64,000 bases of DNA from contig JAKISG010000006.1 in assembly GCA_021648755.1 (NCBI GenBank), forward strand, positions 1 to 64,000, written 5' to 3'. The DNA comes from Flavobacteriaceae bacterium. Its GTDB lineage: Bacteria > Bacteroidota > Bacteroidia > Flavobacteriales > Flavobacteriaceae. Below are positions 40,933 through 50,070 of this stretch, piece after piece. The notes beneath the pieces are model-generated. The model ran no database searches. It saw only the letters and a list, made by a program, of their open reading frames with translations, and was not told the DNA's origin. The translations under genes and the position numbers were made by a program. Positions within the stretch are counted from its first letter, which is position 1, and every line of letters begins with the position of its first letter.

Positions 40933-41292
40933 ATGACAGAATTATTAAATAAAGAAACATTTTTAAAAAAAGTATTTAACTACGAAAAAAACAAAGATTG
41001 GAAATTCAAAGGTAATTTACCTTGTATTATAGATTTTTATGCAGACTGGTGCGGTCCTTGTAAAATGATTGCTCCGGTTTTAGAAACTTTGTCTGAGGAG
41101 TATAAAGGTAAAATAAATATCTACAAAATCAATACTGAAATGGAACAAGAATTAGCGGCTGCTTTTGCTGTAAGAAGCATACCAACTATGTTGTTTATAC
41201 CTAAAGAAGGACAACCAAAAATGGCTCAAGGAGCTTTACCAAAACATGAATTGGAACAAATTATTAATGATTTTTTGAAGGTGAAAAAATAA
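40933..41292 (+). CDS. trxA: thioredoxin
   Basis: This is a classical thioredoxin of 119 residues with CIIDFYADWCGPCKMIAPVL, the redox-active WCGPC. It also has the buried Asp, the cis-Pro in SIPTMLFIP and the final helix. A short N-terminal extension (ETFLKKVFNYEKNKDWKFKG) is typical of a Bacteroidota subtype. It reduces disulfides in cytosolic proteins. It converges with asd (5-nt gap). In contrast to the cysteine-less paralogue at 37399, its active site is complete. Confidence 0.95.
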   Translation: MTELLNKETFLKKVFNYEKNKDWKFKGNLPCIIDFYADWCGPCKMIAPVLETLSEEYKGKINIYKINTEMEQELAAAFAVRSIPTMLFIPKEGQPKMAQGALPKHELEQIINDFLKVKK

Positions 41293-41297
41293 TCAAG

Positions 41298-42293
41298 TTA
41301 GTTAGTCAGTAAATCATTTTCTACTAAATACTCTGCAATTTGTATTGCATTTGTAGCAGCACCTTTTCGTAAATTGTCTGAAACTATCCAACAATTCATT
41401 GTTTTTTCTTGCGAGTAATCTCTACGGATTCTACCAACATAAACAGCATCTTTACCTTGTGCATATATTGGCATAGGATAACTGTTTAATTTTAGATTAT
41501 CTTGCACTATAATACCTTGTGTTTGTTGTAAAATTTGTCTAATTTTTTTAATATCAAATTCTTTTTCAAATTCTATATTTACACTTTCAGAATGTCCTCC
41601 AATTACAGGTATTCTAACTGCAGTTGCTGTAATTGCAATAGCCTTATCGTTTAGAATTTTTTGAGTTTCTCTAACTAGTTTCATTTCTTCTTTGGTATAA
41701 CTATTTTCTTCAAAAACATCACAATGCGGAATTGCATTTTTGTGTATCGGATAATGATATGCCATTTCTCCTTTTATTCCATTAGACTCGTTTTTAAGTT
41801 GTTGCATAGCCTTAACGCCAGTGCCACTTATTGATTGATAAGTTGAAATAACTAAACGTTTAATAACATAATTTTTATGTAAAGGTGCTAGAGTTAATAC
41901 CATTTGTATGGTAGAACAGTTTGGACTTGCAATAATTTTATCTTTTTTACTTAGTGTATTTGCATTAATTTCAGGAACAATTAATTTTTTGTCTTCGTAC
42001 ATTCGCCAAGCTGAAGAATTATCGATTACTGTTGTGCCAGTTACAGCAAATTTTGGCGCCCATTTTAAAGATATATTTCCACCAGCAGAAAAAAGAGCAA
42101 TGTCTGGTTTTCGATCAACAGCATCTTGTAAACTAATAATTTTATGAGTTTTATTTTTATAAAGTAGCTCTTTTCCAATCGATTTTTCTGATGCAACGAC
42201 TAATAATTCCGTTAATTTAAAATTCCGTTCTGCTAGTAACTCTAACATTACAGTACCAACCATGCCTGTTGCCCCTACTACCGCTATTTTCAT
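41298..42293 (-). CDS. asd: aspartate-semialdehyde dehydrogenase
   Basis: Asd reduces aspartyl phosphate to aspartate semialdehyde on the way to lysine, diaminopimelate, threonine and methionine. The 331-residue protein has the NADP loop VVGATGMVGTVMLELLAER. It also has FSAGGNISLKWAP, VIDNSSAWR, SPNCSTIQM with the catalytic Cys, YQSISGTGVKAM, RIPVIGGHSESVNIEF and the C-terminal NCWIVSDNLRKGAA. It feeds the same methionine route as the cystathionine gamma-synthase at 24928. A hairpin lies in its leader (42327-42362). Confidence 0.96.
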   Translation of the reverse strand: MKIAVVGATGMVGTVMLELLAERNFKLTELLVVASEKSIGKELLYKNKTHKIISLQDAVDRKPDIALFSAGGNISLKWAPKFAVTGTTVIDNSSAWRMYEDKKLIVPEINANTLSKKDKIIASPNCSTIQMVLTLAPLHKNYVIKRLVISTYQSISGTGVKAMQQLKNESNGIKGEMAYHYPIHKNAIPHCDVFEENSYTKEEMKLVRETQKILNDKAIAITATAVRIPVIGGHSESVNIEFEKEFDIKKIRQILQQTQGIIVQDNLKLNSYPMPIYAQGKDAVYVGRIRRDYSQEKTMNCWIVSDNLRKGAATNAIQIAEYLVENDLLTN

Positions 42294-42326
42294 TTTTTAA
42301 ATTTTACAAAGATGCCTTGAGTTGAC

Positions 42327-42362
42327 AAAGGTCGCAAAAAGAAATTGTTCTTTTGTACCTTT
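42327..42362. other. imperfect hairpin in the leader of asd
   Basis: AAAGGT (42327-42332) pairs with ACCTTT (42357-42362). Inside, CAAAAAGA pairs imperfectly with TCTTTTG around the loop AATTGT. T-runs follow only on the plus strand. A TATTTTTG box at 42487-42494 (minus) just beyond the rpoN stop could start an asd transcript with a leader of about 190 nt containing this structure. It may be regulatory or simply terminator-like. Confidence 0.3.
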
Positions 42363-42494
42363 TTATTGTTTTTTTCTTCAGGAAATTTTAATATTGTGAT
42401 TTATAATTTTTGAGTATTATTATAATTTTCTGCATCTTTAGGTAACTTACAAAATAAATTTACGAATCAAAAATTCAAAAGAGATTCAAAAATA

Positions 42495-43931
42495 TTATAT
42501 TTCCTTACGTAATCTAGCAACAGGTATATTAAGTTGTTCTCTATATTTAGCAACAGTTCTTCTAGCAATTAGGTAGCCATATTCTTTTAAGAGTGCTGCT
42601 AATTTCTCGTCAGTTAGTGGTTTTTTCTTACTTTCTTCATTAATAACTTTTTGTAAAATATTTTTTATTTCTTTAGTAGAGACATCTTCACCTTGATCAT
42701 TTTTCATAGACTCTGAGAAAAAATATTTTATTAATTTTGTACCATAAGGAGTATCTACATATTTGCTATTAGCAACTCTCGAAACTGTAGAAACATCCAT
42801 ATTAATTTTATCTGCAATATCTTTTAAAATCATTGGTTTAAGTTTAACCTCATCTCCTGATAAAAAATAGGCTTCTTGGTGTTGCATAATTGCAGTCATA
42901 GTTAACATTAAAGTCTGTTGTCTTTGCCTTACTGCATCTATAAACCATTGTGCAGCATCTAACTTTTGTTTGATAAAAAAAACAGCTTCTTTTTGAGATT
43001 TAGATTTCTCTTTAGCGGCTGCATACCCTTTTAACATATTATTATATTCAAACGAAATATGCAATTCAGGTACATTTCTAGAATTTAATAATAAATCTAG
43101 TTTATCTTCTGTAATTTTAATTGTAAAGTCGGGTACTATTTGTTCTACAATTTTGGTATTACCAACAATTGCTCCTCCAGGTTTAGGGTTTAGTTTTGAA
43201 ATTTCTTTAATAGCATTTTTTAATTGCTCTTTTGTAAAATCAAATTTTTGAATTAATTTAGAATAATGCTTTTTAGCAAAATAGTCAAAGGCATTTTCTA
43301 AAATATTTATAGCATCTATTCTTGCAGGTTTTTTTCTTTTTTGTTTTAGTTGAATTACTAAACATTCTTCTAAATTTCTTGCTCCAACTCCACTTGGTTC
43401 TAATTTCTGAACTTTTTTTAAAACGGATTCAACTTCTTCTTCGGTTGCTATAATATTTTCTCCAAAAGCCAAGTCATCAACAATATCTATAACAGTTCTA
43501 CGTATATAACCACTATTATCAATACTGCCTACTAAAAATGTTGCAATTTGTCGTTCCTTTTCATTTAATATAAAGGTGTTTAATTGGCTTTTTAAATATT
43601 GATGAAATGATTTTCCAGCAGCGTAAGGTATGTGTTTATCTTGGTCATCTGCACTGTAATTATTTACTTGGGTTTTGTAATAAGGCGTATCGTCATCATT
43701 GATGTAATCATCTATATTAAGATCCATCGTTTCATTTTGTTCTTCATTATTAGAAAAATCATCTTCATTTTGAGTTTCTTCTTTACCACTATCTAAAGCA
43801 GGGTTTTCATCAATTTCTTGCTTTAGTTTTTGCTCAAATGCTTGCGTAGGTAACTGTATTAACTTCATCAACTGTATTTGTTGTGGAGATAATTTTTGTG
43901 ATAATTTAAAATTTAAACTTTGTTTTAACAT
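42495..43931 (-). CDS. rpoN: RNA polymerase sigma-54 factor
   Basis: Sigma-54 directs RNA polymerase to -24/-12 promoters that need an AAA+ activator. The 478-residue protein has the Gln/Leu-rich region I (LKQSLNFKLSQKLSPQQIQL), an acidic region II (about 50-95) and the core-binding domain. The HTH lies near MDVSTVSRVANSKYVDTPYG, and the RpoN box ARRTVAKYREQLNIP is at the C-terminus. No enhancer-binding activator gene is in the window and I did not find a convincing -24/-12 promoter. Promoter box TACTTTTG is at 43978-43985. Confidence 0.96.
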   Translation of the reverse strand: MLKQSLNFKLSQKLSPQQIQLMKLIQLPTQAFEQKLKQEIDENPALDSGKEETQNEDDFSNNEEQNETMDLNIDDYINDDDTPYYKTQVNNYSADDQDKHIPYAAGKSFHQYLKSQLNTFILNEKERQIATFLVGSIDNSGYIRRTVIDIVDDLAFGENIIATEEEVESVLKKVQKLEPSGVGARNLEECLVIQLKQKRKKPARIDAINILENAFDYFAKKHYSKLIQKFDFTKEQLKNAIKEISKLNPKPGGAIVGNTKIVEQIVPDFTIKITEDKLDLLLNSRNVPELHISFEYNNMLKGYAAAKEKSKSQKEAVFFIKQKLDAAQWFIDAVRQRQQTLMLTMTAIMQHQEAYFLSGDEVKLKPMILKDIADKINMDVSTVSRVANSKYVDTPYGTKLIKYFFSESMKNDQGEDVSTKEIKNILQKVINEESKKKPLTDEKLAALLKEYGYLIARRTVAKYREQLNIPVARLRKEI

Positions 43932-43977
43932 TTTTTACTTAGGATTTTTTAGACTAAAAACACTTATCAAAAGTACA

Positions 43978-43985
43978 AAATTTTG
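43978..43985 (-). promoter_or_regulatory. promoter -7 box of rpoN
   Basis: The minus strand reads TACTTTTG, 46 nt before the rpoN ATG. Confidence 0.45.
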
Positions 43986-44038
43986 TTGAAACTAAAATAA
44001 GAATTAAGATCTAAATCTATTCGTTTACACTTTTTATA

Positions 44039-45469
44039 TTAAAAATCGGCATTTTGAGGTGATCTAGGATAGGGTATTACATCTCTAATATTACTCATTC
44101 CTGTTGTAAATAAGACTAACCGTTCAAATCCTAACCCAAAGCCACTATGTACTGCAGTACCAAATTTACGTGTATCTAAATACCACCATAATTCTTTTTC
44201 ATCTATATCTAGTGCTTTCATTTTTTCTTTTAAAACCTCTAAGCGTTCTTCACGTTGTGAGCCACCTACAATTTCCCCTATTCCTGGAAATAGCACATCC
44301 ATAGCTCTTACCGTTTTACCATCTTCATTCATTCGCATATAAAAGGCTTTGATATTTGCAGGATAATCAAATAATATTACGGGGCATTTAAAATGTTTTT
44401 CTACTAAAAAACGTTCGTGTTCCGATTGTAAATCTACTCCCCATTTGTCAATGATATATTGAAATTTTTTCTTTTTATTTGGCTTACAATTACGTAAAAT
44501 GGTTATGGCCTCGGTATAACTTACTCTTTTAAAACTATTTTCGGTTACAAACTGGAGTTTTTTTAATAAACTCATTGCACTTCTTTCTATTGTAGGTTTT
44601 GTACTTTCTTCTTTGGTTAAACGTTGGTCTAAAAATGCCAAATCATCTTTGCAATTTATTAAAATATACCGAATTACTTCTTGTATAAAATCTTCTGCCA
44701 AATCCATATTACCATCTAAATCACAAAAAGCAACTTCTGGTTCAATCATCCAAAATTCGGCTAAATGTCTTGTTGTGTTTGATTTTTCAGCTCTAAAAGT
44801 TGGTCCAAAAGTATATACTTTGCCTAAACCCATTGCATAAGTCTCTGCTTCTAGTTGCCCAGAAACGGTTAAATTGGTTTGTTTTCCAAAAAAATCTTGG
44901 CTATAATCTATTTTTTTATCTTCGTCTTTAGGTAAATTTTCTAAATTTAAATTTGTTACTGCAAACATTTCTCCTGCACCTTCGGCATCAGAACCTGTAA
45001 TTATTGGTGCGTGGAAGTTATAAAATCCATTTTCAGTAAAATATTTATGAACCGCAAACGATAATGCTGAACGTAAACGCATTACTGCACTAAAAGTACT
45101 GGTTCGTATTCTTAAATGTGCATTTTCTCTTAAAAATTCAAAACTGTGTTTTTTTGGTTGAATAGGATATTGGTCTGCATTAGAATCGCCTAAAATCTCT
45201 AAGTGACTTACTTTAATTTCCAACAATTGTCCTTTACCTTGACTTTCAATCAAAATTCCTTTTACAGCAATAGCAGCACCTGTGGTAATTCTTTTTAAAA
45301 GAGATTCGTCTGTATTTTCAAAATCAACAACACATTGCATATTGTTTATGGTTGAACCATCATTTAGAGCAATAAACCGATTTGCTCTAAAAGTTCTGAC
45401 CCAACCTTTTAACGTTATTTCTTGATTTTTTTTACCTGTTTTTAATAATTTTGCGACTGTTAATCTCAT
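44039..45469 (-). CDS. asnS: asparaginyl-tRNA synthetase
   Basis: AsnRS charges tRNA-Asn. From the ATG at 45469 the protein has 476 residues. An N-terminal OB fold for anticodon binding (ITLKGWVRTFRANRFIALND) comes first. A class II catalytic domain follows, with the motif 2 loop TFGPTFRAEKSNTTRHLAEF, WMIEPEVAF and motif 3 GFGLGFERLVLF. The end, VIPYPRSPQNADF, is typical of AsnRS as opposed to AspRS. A start at 45508 would run upstream through the promoter TATCTTTG (45489-45496), so the shorter form is preferred. Confidence 0.95.
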   Translation of the reverse strand: MRLTVAKLLKTGKKNQEITLKGWVRTFRANRFIALNDGSTINNMQCVVDFENTDESLLKRITTGAAIAVKGILIESQGKGQLLEIKVSHLEILGDSNADQYPIQPKKHSFEFLRENAHLRIRTSTFSAVMRLRSALSFAVHKYFTENGFYNFHAPIITGSDAEGAGEMFAVTNLNLENLPKDEDKKIDYSQDFFGKQTNLTVSGQLEAETYAMGLGKVYTFGPTFRAEKSNTTRHLAEFWMIEPEVAFCDLDGNMDLAEDFIQEVIRYILINCKDDLAFLDQRLTKEESTKPTIERSAMSLLKKLQFVTENSFKRVSYTEAITILRNCKPNKKKKFQYIIDKWGVDLQSEHERFLVEKHFKCPVILFDYPANIKAFYMRMNEDGKTVRAMDVLFPGIGEIVGGSQREERLEVLKEKMKALDIDEKELWWYLDTRKFGTAVHSGFGLGFERLVLFTTGMSNIRDVIPYPRSPQNADF

Positions 45470-45488
45470 CTTAATTTTTTTTGAAAAG

Positions 45489-45496
45489 CAAAGATA
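45489..45496 (-). promoter_or_regulatory. promoter -7 box of asnS
   Basis: The minus strand reads TATCTTTG, 19 nt before the ATG at 45469. It decides for that start. Confidence 0.5.
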
Positions 45497-45627
45497 CATA
45501 TAATGCAATTATTAAATTGGAGGTAGGTGATTTTTAAATCCATTTATTAAATATTAATATATAAAGCATCTATGTTGTTTTAACGTAAATATTAATTTTA
45601 AAAAGATTCATAACTTCAGATTTTCTT

Positions 45628-45635
45628 TAGATTTG
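45628..45635 (+). promoter_or_regulatory. promoter -7 box of the OmpA-family gene
   Basis: TAGATTTG fits TAnnTTTG, about 64 nt before the ATG at 45700. Confidence 0.4.
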
Positions 45636-45699
45636 ATATTTATAATTGCATTATATAAAACTAAAATAATTTAATAAAAAAAAATTAATAAAATAGAGA

Positions 45700-46593
45700 A
45701 TGAAAAAAATAATCTTGATTACAACCGTATTGGTATTTCTAACTTCTTGTGTTTCTAAAAAAAAGTACGTTGCTTTAGAGGAAGATTTAACCATCACTAG
45801 AGGTGAGTTACAAAAAACCACTATTGAAAAAGAAGAAATTGAAGCTAGGTTTGCAGTAATTAAAAAACGTGTTGCAGACTATAATACAAAAATCACTTCA
45901 CTTACTGATTCTAAAACATCTTTAGAACAAGTAAATTCTTCGTTACAAGAATCTAATAATGAAAAATTAGTTCTAGTTGCTGATAATATGACTGTTTTAT
46001 CAAAAAATATGCGTGATAAAATGAATGTAACACTTTCAAAGATGTCTTCAGAAGAATTGGCGGGAGCAAAAACCTTAAAAGACTCTATCAATTTGGCAAT
46101 TTCATCTAATTTAAGAAAGTCTATTCAATATACTAATGTTGAAGGCGAAAAAGATATTAATGTAAATATTGATAAAACGGTTGTTATGATTTCTGTAGCA
46201 GATGATATGTTATTTAAAAGCGGAAGTCATAAAATAAATTCTAAAGCAAATGATTTATTACAAAAGTTAGCAGATGTTATTAATTCTGAACCAAGTATGG
46301 ATGTTATGATTGAAGGTCATACAGATACAAAAACGATAAATACAGGATGTTTAAAAGATAATTGGGATTTAAGTGTAAAAAGAGCAACTTCAATTGTTCG
46401 TTTATTGCAAAGTAAATATAATGTAGATCCTTCTCGATTAATTGCATCGGGTAGAGGTAGTTATGTACCATTAACTGGAAATGAAACAGCAGATGATAGA
46501 GCACGTAATAGAAGAACAAATATTATTATTCTACCTAACCTAAATAAGTTTTTTGCTTTATTAGCAGCAGAAGAAGAAGAAATTCTGAATTAA
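45700..46593 (+). CDS. OmpA-family outer-membrane lipoprotein
   Basis: The 297-residue protein starts with a lipoprotein signal (IILITTVLVFLTSCVSKKKY, lipidated Cys about residue 17). A coiled-coil region (about 22-100) follows. The C-terminal OmpA/Pal peptidoglycan-binding domain has MLFKSGSHKINSKANDLL, IEGHTDTKTINT, NWDLSVKRATSIVRLL, ASGRGSYVPL and DDRARNRRTNIIIL. It should tie the outer membrane to the cell wall. It is a single gene with a clear terminator behind it. Confidence 0.92.
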   Translation: MKKIILITTVLVFLTSCVSKKKYVALEEDLTITRGELQKTTIEKEEIEARFAVIKKRVADYNTKITSLTDSKTSLEQVNSSLQESNNEKLVLVADNMTVLSKNMRDKMNVTLSKMSSEELAGAKTLKDSINLAISSNLRKSIQYTNVEGEKDINVNIDKTVVMISVADDMLFKSGSHKINSKANDLLQKLADVINSEPSMDVMIEGHTDTKTINTGCLKDNWDLSVKRATSIVRLLQSKYNVDPSRLIASGRGSYVPLTGNETADDRARNRRTNIIILPNLNKFFALLAAEEEEILN

Positions 46594-46621
46594 AATTTAT
46601 TTAAAACACTAATTTCCCCCT

Positions 46622-46664
46622 CCAACGACGAAAAAACTCAGTTTCTAGTCGTTGGTTTTTTTTT
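46622..46664 (+). terminator. strong intrinsic terminator after the OmpA-family gene
   Basis: A GC-containing perfect 8-bp stem CCAACGAC with GTCGTTGG (46622-46629 with 46648-46655) is followed immediately by nine T residues. It is the clearest rho-independent terminator in the window. Confidence 0.85.
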
Positions 46665-46755
46665 GGGATTCTTTAATATGCATTTAATTAGATTATCTTA
46701 ATATAAGGAAATAGAAATATTAACTCAAAGTAAATATTTACAAGAACATTATTCT

Positions 46756-46763
46756 TACTTTTG
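46756..46763 (+). promoter_or_regulatory. promoter -7 box of thiL, near-leaderless
   Basis: TACTTTTG ends 4 nt before the thiL ATG (46768), so transcription should begin at or next to the start codon. Confidence 0.55.
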
Positions 46764-46767
46764 TAGT

Positions 46768-47805
46768 ATGTTAGCATATAAAAATCAATCAAAAACACCA
46801 TTATCCTCTTTAGGTGAATTCGGTTTAATAGACCATTTAACAAATACTTTTGCAATTCAAAATAAATCTACTTTAAAAGGAGTAGGAGATGATGCTGCCG
46901 TTTTACAACTAAAAAATAAAACTTTAATTACCACCGATTTGTTAGTGGAAGGTGTGCATTTTGATTTGACGTATATGCCATTAAAGCATTTAGGTTATAA
47001 GGCTGTAATGGTTAATTTATCTGATATTTATGCAATGAACGGTAATGCAACTCAAATAACGGTTTCAATTGCAGTATCTAATCGTTTTACTTTAGAAGCT
47101 TTAGAAGAACTGTATGCAGGTATTCATTTAGCGTGTAAAAACTATAAAGTAGATTTAATAGGTGGAGATACTACCTCATCAACTACAGGTTTATGGATTA
47201 GTATTACTGCAATTGGTGAAGCAAAAACAGAAGATATTACATATAGAAACGGTGCAAAACCAAATGATTTATTAGTAGTTACAGGTGATTTAGGAGCAGC
47301 ATATTTAGGCTTACAAGTTTTAGAGCGTGAAAAACAAGTTTTTGCTGTAAACCCAAAATCACAGCCAGAATTAGATAGATATACCTATTTGGTAGAGCGT
47401 CAATTAAAACCAGAAGCAAGAAAAGATATTATTAAAATTTTAAAAAATTTAAAAGTAAAGCCAACAGCAATGATTGATATTTCTGATGGACTTTCTTCAG
47501 AAATATTGCATTTATGCAAGCAATCTAATGTTGGTTGTGATTTATATGAAGATAAAATACCTCTAGATCAACAGGTAATTTCTACTTGTGAAGAATTTAA
47601 TATGAACAGCACAACAGTTGCTTTAAGTGGAGGCGAAGATTATGAACTACTTTTTACAATTTCTCCATCAGACTTTGATAAAATCAAAGGAAATCCTAAT
47701 TTAACAATTATTGGTCATATGACAGCTAAAAATGCAGGTGTAAGTTTAGTAACTAGAGCAAACCAAAGAATAGAATTAACTGCTCAAGGTTGGCAGTCTA
47801 TTTAG
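46768..47805 (+). CDS. thiL: thiamine-phosphate kinase
   Basis: ThiL phosphorylates thiamine monophosphate to the active cofactor thiamine diphosphate. The 345-residue protein has the AIRS-type fold. It shows LGEFGLIDHLTN, GVGDDAAVLQLKNKTLITTD with metal-binding Asp residues, DLLVEGVHFDLTYMP, VDLIGGDTTSS, VTGDLGAAYLGLQ, MIDISDGLSSEI and LSGGEDYELLF. No TPP riboswitch is visible upstream, which fits the almost leaderless promoter. Its last bases overlap the stop codon of the convergent tsaB. Confidence 0.95.
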   Translation: MLAYKNQSKTPLSSLGEFGLIDHLTNTFAIQNKSTLKGVGDDAAVLQLKNKTLITTDLLVEGVHFDLTYMPLKHLGYKAVMVNLSDIYAMNGNATQITVSIAVSNRFTLEALEELYAGIHLACKNYKVDLIGGDTTSSTTGLWISITAIGEAKTEDITYRNGAKPNDLLVVTGDLGAAYLGLQVLEREKQVFAVNPKSQPELDRYTYLVERQLKPEARKDIIKILKNLKVKPTAMIDISDGLSSEILHLCKQSNVGCDLYEDKIPLDQQVISTCEEFNMNSTTVALSGGEDYELLFTISPSDFDKIKGNPNLTIIGHMTAKNAGVSLVTRANQRIELTAQGWQSI

Positions 47806-48485
47806 TTCTTTTTAGAAACTGTTGTATAAAAATCTTTTAAATAAAAAGGCTCAAAATAGGCAATATTCTCAAATTCTTTACCTTTAAATTTTTGAAATGC
47901 TAATTTAGTCATTTCTCTTGCTGAAGGATTGTATTGATCTAAAAAAATAGCGTTTTTATGTTTTATAATTTCTTTTGTTTTTGTAGAACCATCACCTAAA
48001 AAAACAACAGTATCTTTTTCTAAATATGTTGCAAAAGAATTTTTTTCTAAAATAGTATTAAAAGTTTTTTTTACAAACTCGTGATTTTTATTAAATACGG
48101 CGGTATAAACCTCTTGTCTTCTTGCATCTAATAACGGAATTATAAATCCGTTATTAACCTTTGTAGCATTTGCTAAAATTTCCATAGTTGGTATAGAAAT
48201 TAGTGGGATATCTAGCCCAAAGCATAAGCCTTTTGCTGCCGAAACGCCAATACGTAAACCAGTAAATGACCCAGGCCCTTTTCCGATAGCAATTGCAGAT
48301 AAATTTTTTAAAGTAAGTTTAGATTCCGCTAGAACTGTATGGATAAAAGGAGTTAGTTTTTCGGCATGAGAGAAATTAGTTTCACAAAACTCTTTTAACG
48401 CGACTAACTTTCCGTCCTTAGAAATACTAACCGAACAGTTTTTAGTAGCGGTTTCTATATTTAATATAAATTTTGGAAAATTCAT
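47802..48485 (-). CDS. tsaB: tRNA threonylcarbamoyladenosine biosynthesis protein TsaB
   Basis: TsaB, with TsaD and TsaE, makes the t6A modification at position 37 of ANN-decoding tRNAs. The 227-residue ASKHA-fold protein has the N-terminal ILNIETATKNCSVSISKDG, HAEKLTPFIHTVL, IAIGKGPGSFTGLRIGVSAAKGLCFGL (given here by positions about 67-93) and PLLDARRQEVYTA. It lacks the metal ligands of TsaD, as expected for TsaB. It overlaps the convergent thiL by 4 nt and has promoter box TACCTTTG at 48492-48499. Confidence 0.93.
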   Translation of the reverse strand: MNFPKFILNIETATKNCSVSISKDGKLVALKEFCETNFSHAEKLTPFIHTVLAESKLTLKNLSAIAIGKGPGSFTGLRIGVSAAKGLCFGLDIPLISIPTMEILANATKVNNGFIIPLLDARRQEVYTAVFNKNHEFVKKTFNTILEKNSFATYLEKDTVVFLGDGSTKTKEIIKHKNAIFLDQYNPSAREMTKLAFQKFKGKEFENIAYFEPFYLKDFYTTVSKKN

Positions 48486-48491
48486 TTATTA

Positions 48492-48499
48492 CAAAGGTA
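48492..48499 (-). promoter_or_regulatory. promoter -7 box of tsaB
   Basis: The minus strand reads TACCTTTG in the 20-nt gap after the TolC-family gene, 6 nt before the tsaB ATG. It gives tsaB its own near-leaderless start. Confidence 0.5.
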
Positions 48500-48505
48500 A
48501 ATATT

Positions 48506-49882
48506 TTACTCTATTACAATTGGAATTCCGTAATAAAATTCTAGTAGCTTTGTTCTAAAAACATAACTATACTTGGCTCTAATTACATTAGATTTTGCAT
48601 TTATTAAACGTGTTCTAACTTGTTCAAAATCAAAAGAATTTGTGGCACCTATTTTATATCTTTCTTGTGCAAAATCAAAAGATAATTCTTGTGCCTCTAA
48701 AGATTTTTTTGCGGCTTCATATTCTTTTAAAGTTGCCTTTGCATTGATATAGGCTCTTTCTATATCTTCTCTTAACGCTCTTTTTTGATCTTCTAAATCT
48801 GTTTTTGCAATTTCTTGATTTATTTTTGCTTTATTTACATCTGATTTTATTTGGCCTCTACTATAAATAGGAATGCTAACATTTAAACCAAAAAATTGAC
48901 CAAAATTGTTATCAAATTGTTCAAAAATTCCGTTTTTCACTAATATTTGAGGTCCTAAAGGGTTATTAATATCTGGGACATAAAAATCATCATCTCGACC
49001 TTGTATATGACTATAAATCGTACTTAAATTTCCGCTTAATGAAACTGTTGGTAAAAAATTACCTTTAGCAATTTTTATATTAGTAGCAGTATTTTCAATA
49101 CTTAATTCGGCGCTTTTAATTTCAGGTTGGTTTTGAACAGAAACATTAAAAATTTCTTCGGTATTATTATAATTTAATTTAAGATTATTTAGTTTAATTT
49201 CAATTTCTTTAATATCGAAGTCAGTATTTGAAATTTGTAATATTTGTGATAAACTTAATAGTGCAAGATCAATATCATTTTGTGCAATAACAATTGCATT
49301 TTCATCGTTAGATTTTGTTGCTTCAATTTCTAACAAATTACCTTTTGGTTGTGTGCCAGCATTGATTAGTTCTTGTGTTCTTTTTAATGATTTTTCAGTT
49401 ATTTCTAGATTACTTTCAGCAACTTTTAGACTTTCTTTTTGAAATAAGATATTAAGATAAGAATTAACAATATTTAAAGAAATATCATTTTTCATTTTTT
49501 CTAAATCGTATTTGCTTATTTCTCTATTTTTTTCGGCTCTTAATAATCCATTTTTAATGCTAAAACCATCAAATAAAACAACCGAGGCGTTAATGCCAAA
49601 ACTAGTTGCCCTATTTGCTGCATTATCTCTTGAGTTTGTTACAGGGTTAAAATTAGAACCAAAATTAAAATTTTGTGATGCGGATCCAGAAACATTTGGC
49701 AACCTATTATTTTTCGCAATTATAAGGTCTTCATCAATTAACAGGTTTGTTTGTACGGTTCTTTTAATAGTTAAATTATTTTCTAGAGCATAATCAACAC
49801 ATTCTTTTAAAGTCCATTTTTTTTGTGCATAAGAAAAACTAATGTTTATTATGATTAACATTAAGGTGATTTTTACTTTCAT
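48506..49882 (-). CDS. TolC-family outer-membrane efflux protein
   Basis: From the ATG at 49882 the protein has 458 residues. A signal peptide (MKVKITLMLIIINISFSYAQ) is followed by KWTLKECVDYALENNLTIKR, the usual opening of Bacteroidota TolC proteins. Two repeats of long helices and beta segments follow, with ISLNIVNSYLNILFQKESL and INAKATLKEYEAAKKSLEAQ. It forms the outer-membrane channel of a tripartite exporter or type I system, but no membrane-fusion or pump gene is adjacent. Promoter box TATTTTTG lies at 49972-49979, giving a 90-nt leader. Confidence 0.9.
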   Translation of the reverse strand: MKVKITLMLIIINISFSYAQKKWTLKECVDYALENNLTIKRTVQTNLLIDEDLIIAKNNRLPNVSGSASQNFNFGSNFNPVTNSRDNAANRATSFGINASVVLFDGFSIKNGLLRAEKNREISKYDLEKMKNDISLNIVNSYLNILFQKESLKVAESNLEITEKSLKRTQELINAGTQPKGNLLEIEATKSNDENAIVIAQNDIDLALLSLSQILQISNTDFDIKEIEIKLNNLKLNYNNTEEIFNVSVQNQPEIKSAELSIENTATNIKIAKGNFLPTVSLSGNLSTIYSHIQGRDDDFYVPDINNPLGPQILVKNGIFEQFDNNFGQFFGLNVSIPIYSRGQIKSDVNKAKINQEIAKTDLEDQKRALREDIERAYINAKATLKEYEAAKKSLEAQELSFDFAQERYKIGATNSFDFEQVRTRLINAKSNVIRAKYSYVFRTKLLEFYYGIPIVIE

Positions 49883-49971
49883 AGTTTTATACTGAATACT
49901 AAACATGTATTATTTAAGTTAATAAAATTTCTATAATGTAATTGTATGACGTCTAATTTGTTTAAATGTTA

Positions 49972-49979
49972 CAAAAATA
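49972..49979 (-). promoter_or_regulatory. promoter -7 box of the TolC-family gene
   Basis: The minus strand reads TATTTTTG, about 90 nt before the ATG at 49882. Confidence 0.4.
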
Positions 49980-50070
49980 TTAAAATTTAAACAACCCTTT
50001 CCTTTTTAAATTAAAAATTAGATAAATAACTAAAAATGACTATTAAAGAAAACCTAAAAAACGAAAATAG

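Noticed and set aside
44613..44840. Plus-strand frame opposite asnS, and similar frames opposite accD, glmS, rnr, mnmG and lpxB
   Set aside because: These overlap well-supported genes on the opposite strand and show no family features.
46700..46768. TPP riboswitch before thiL
   Set aside because: The predicted transcript has almost no leader and no THI-box-like sequence is visible.
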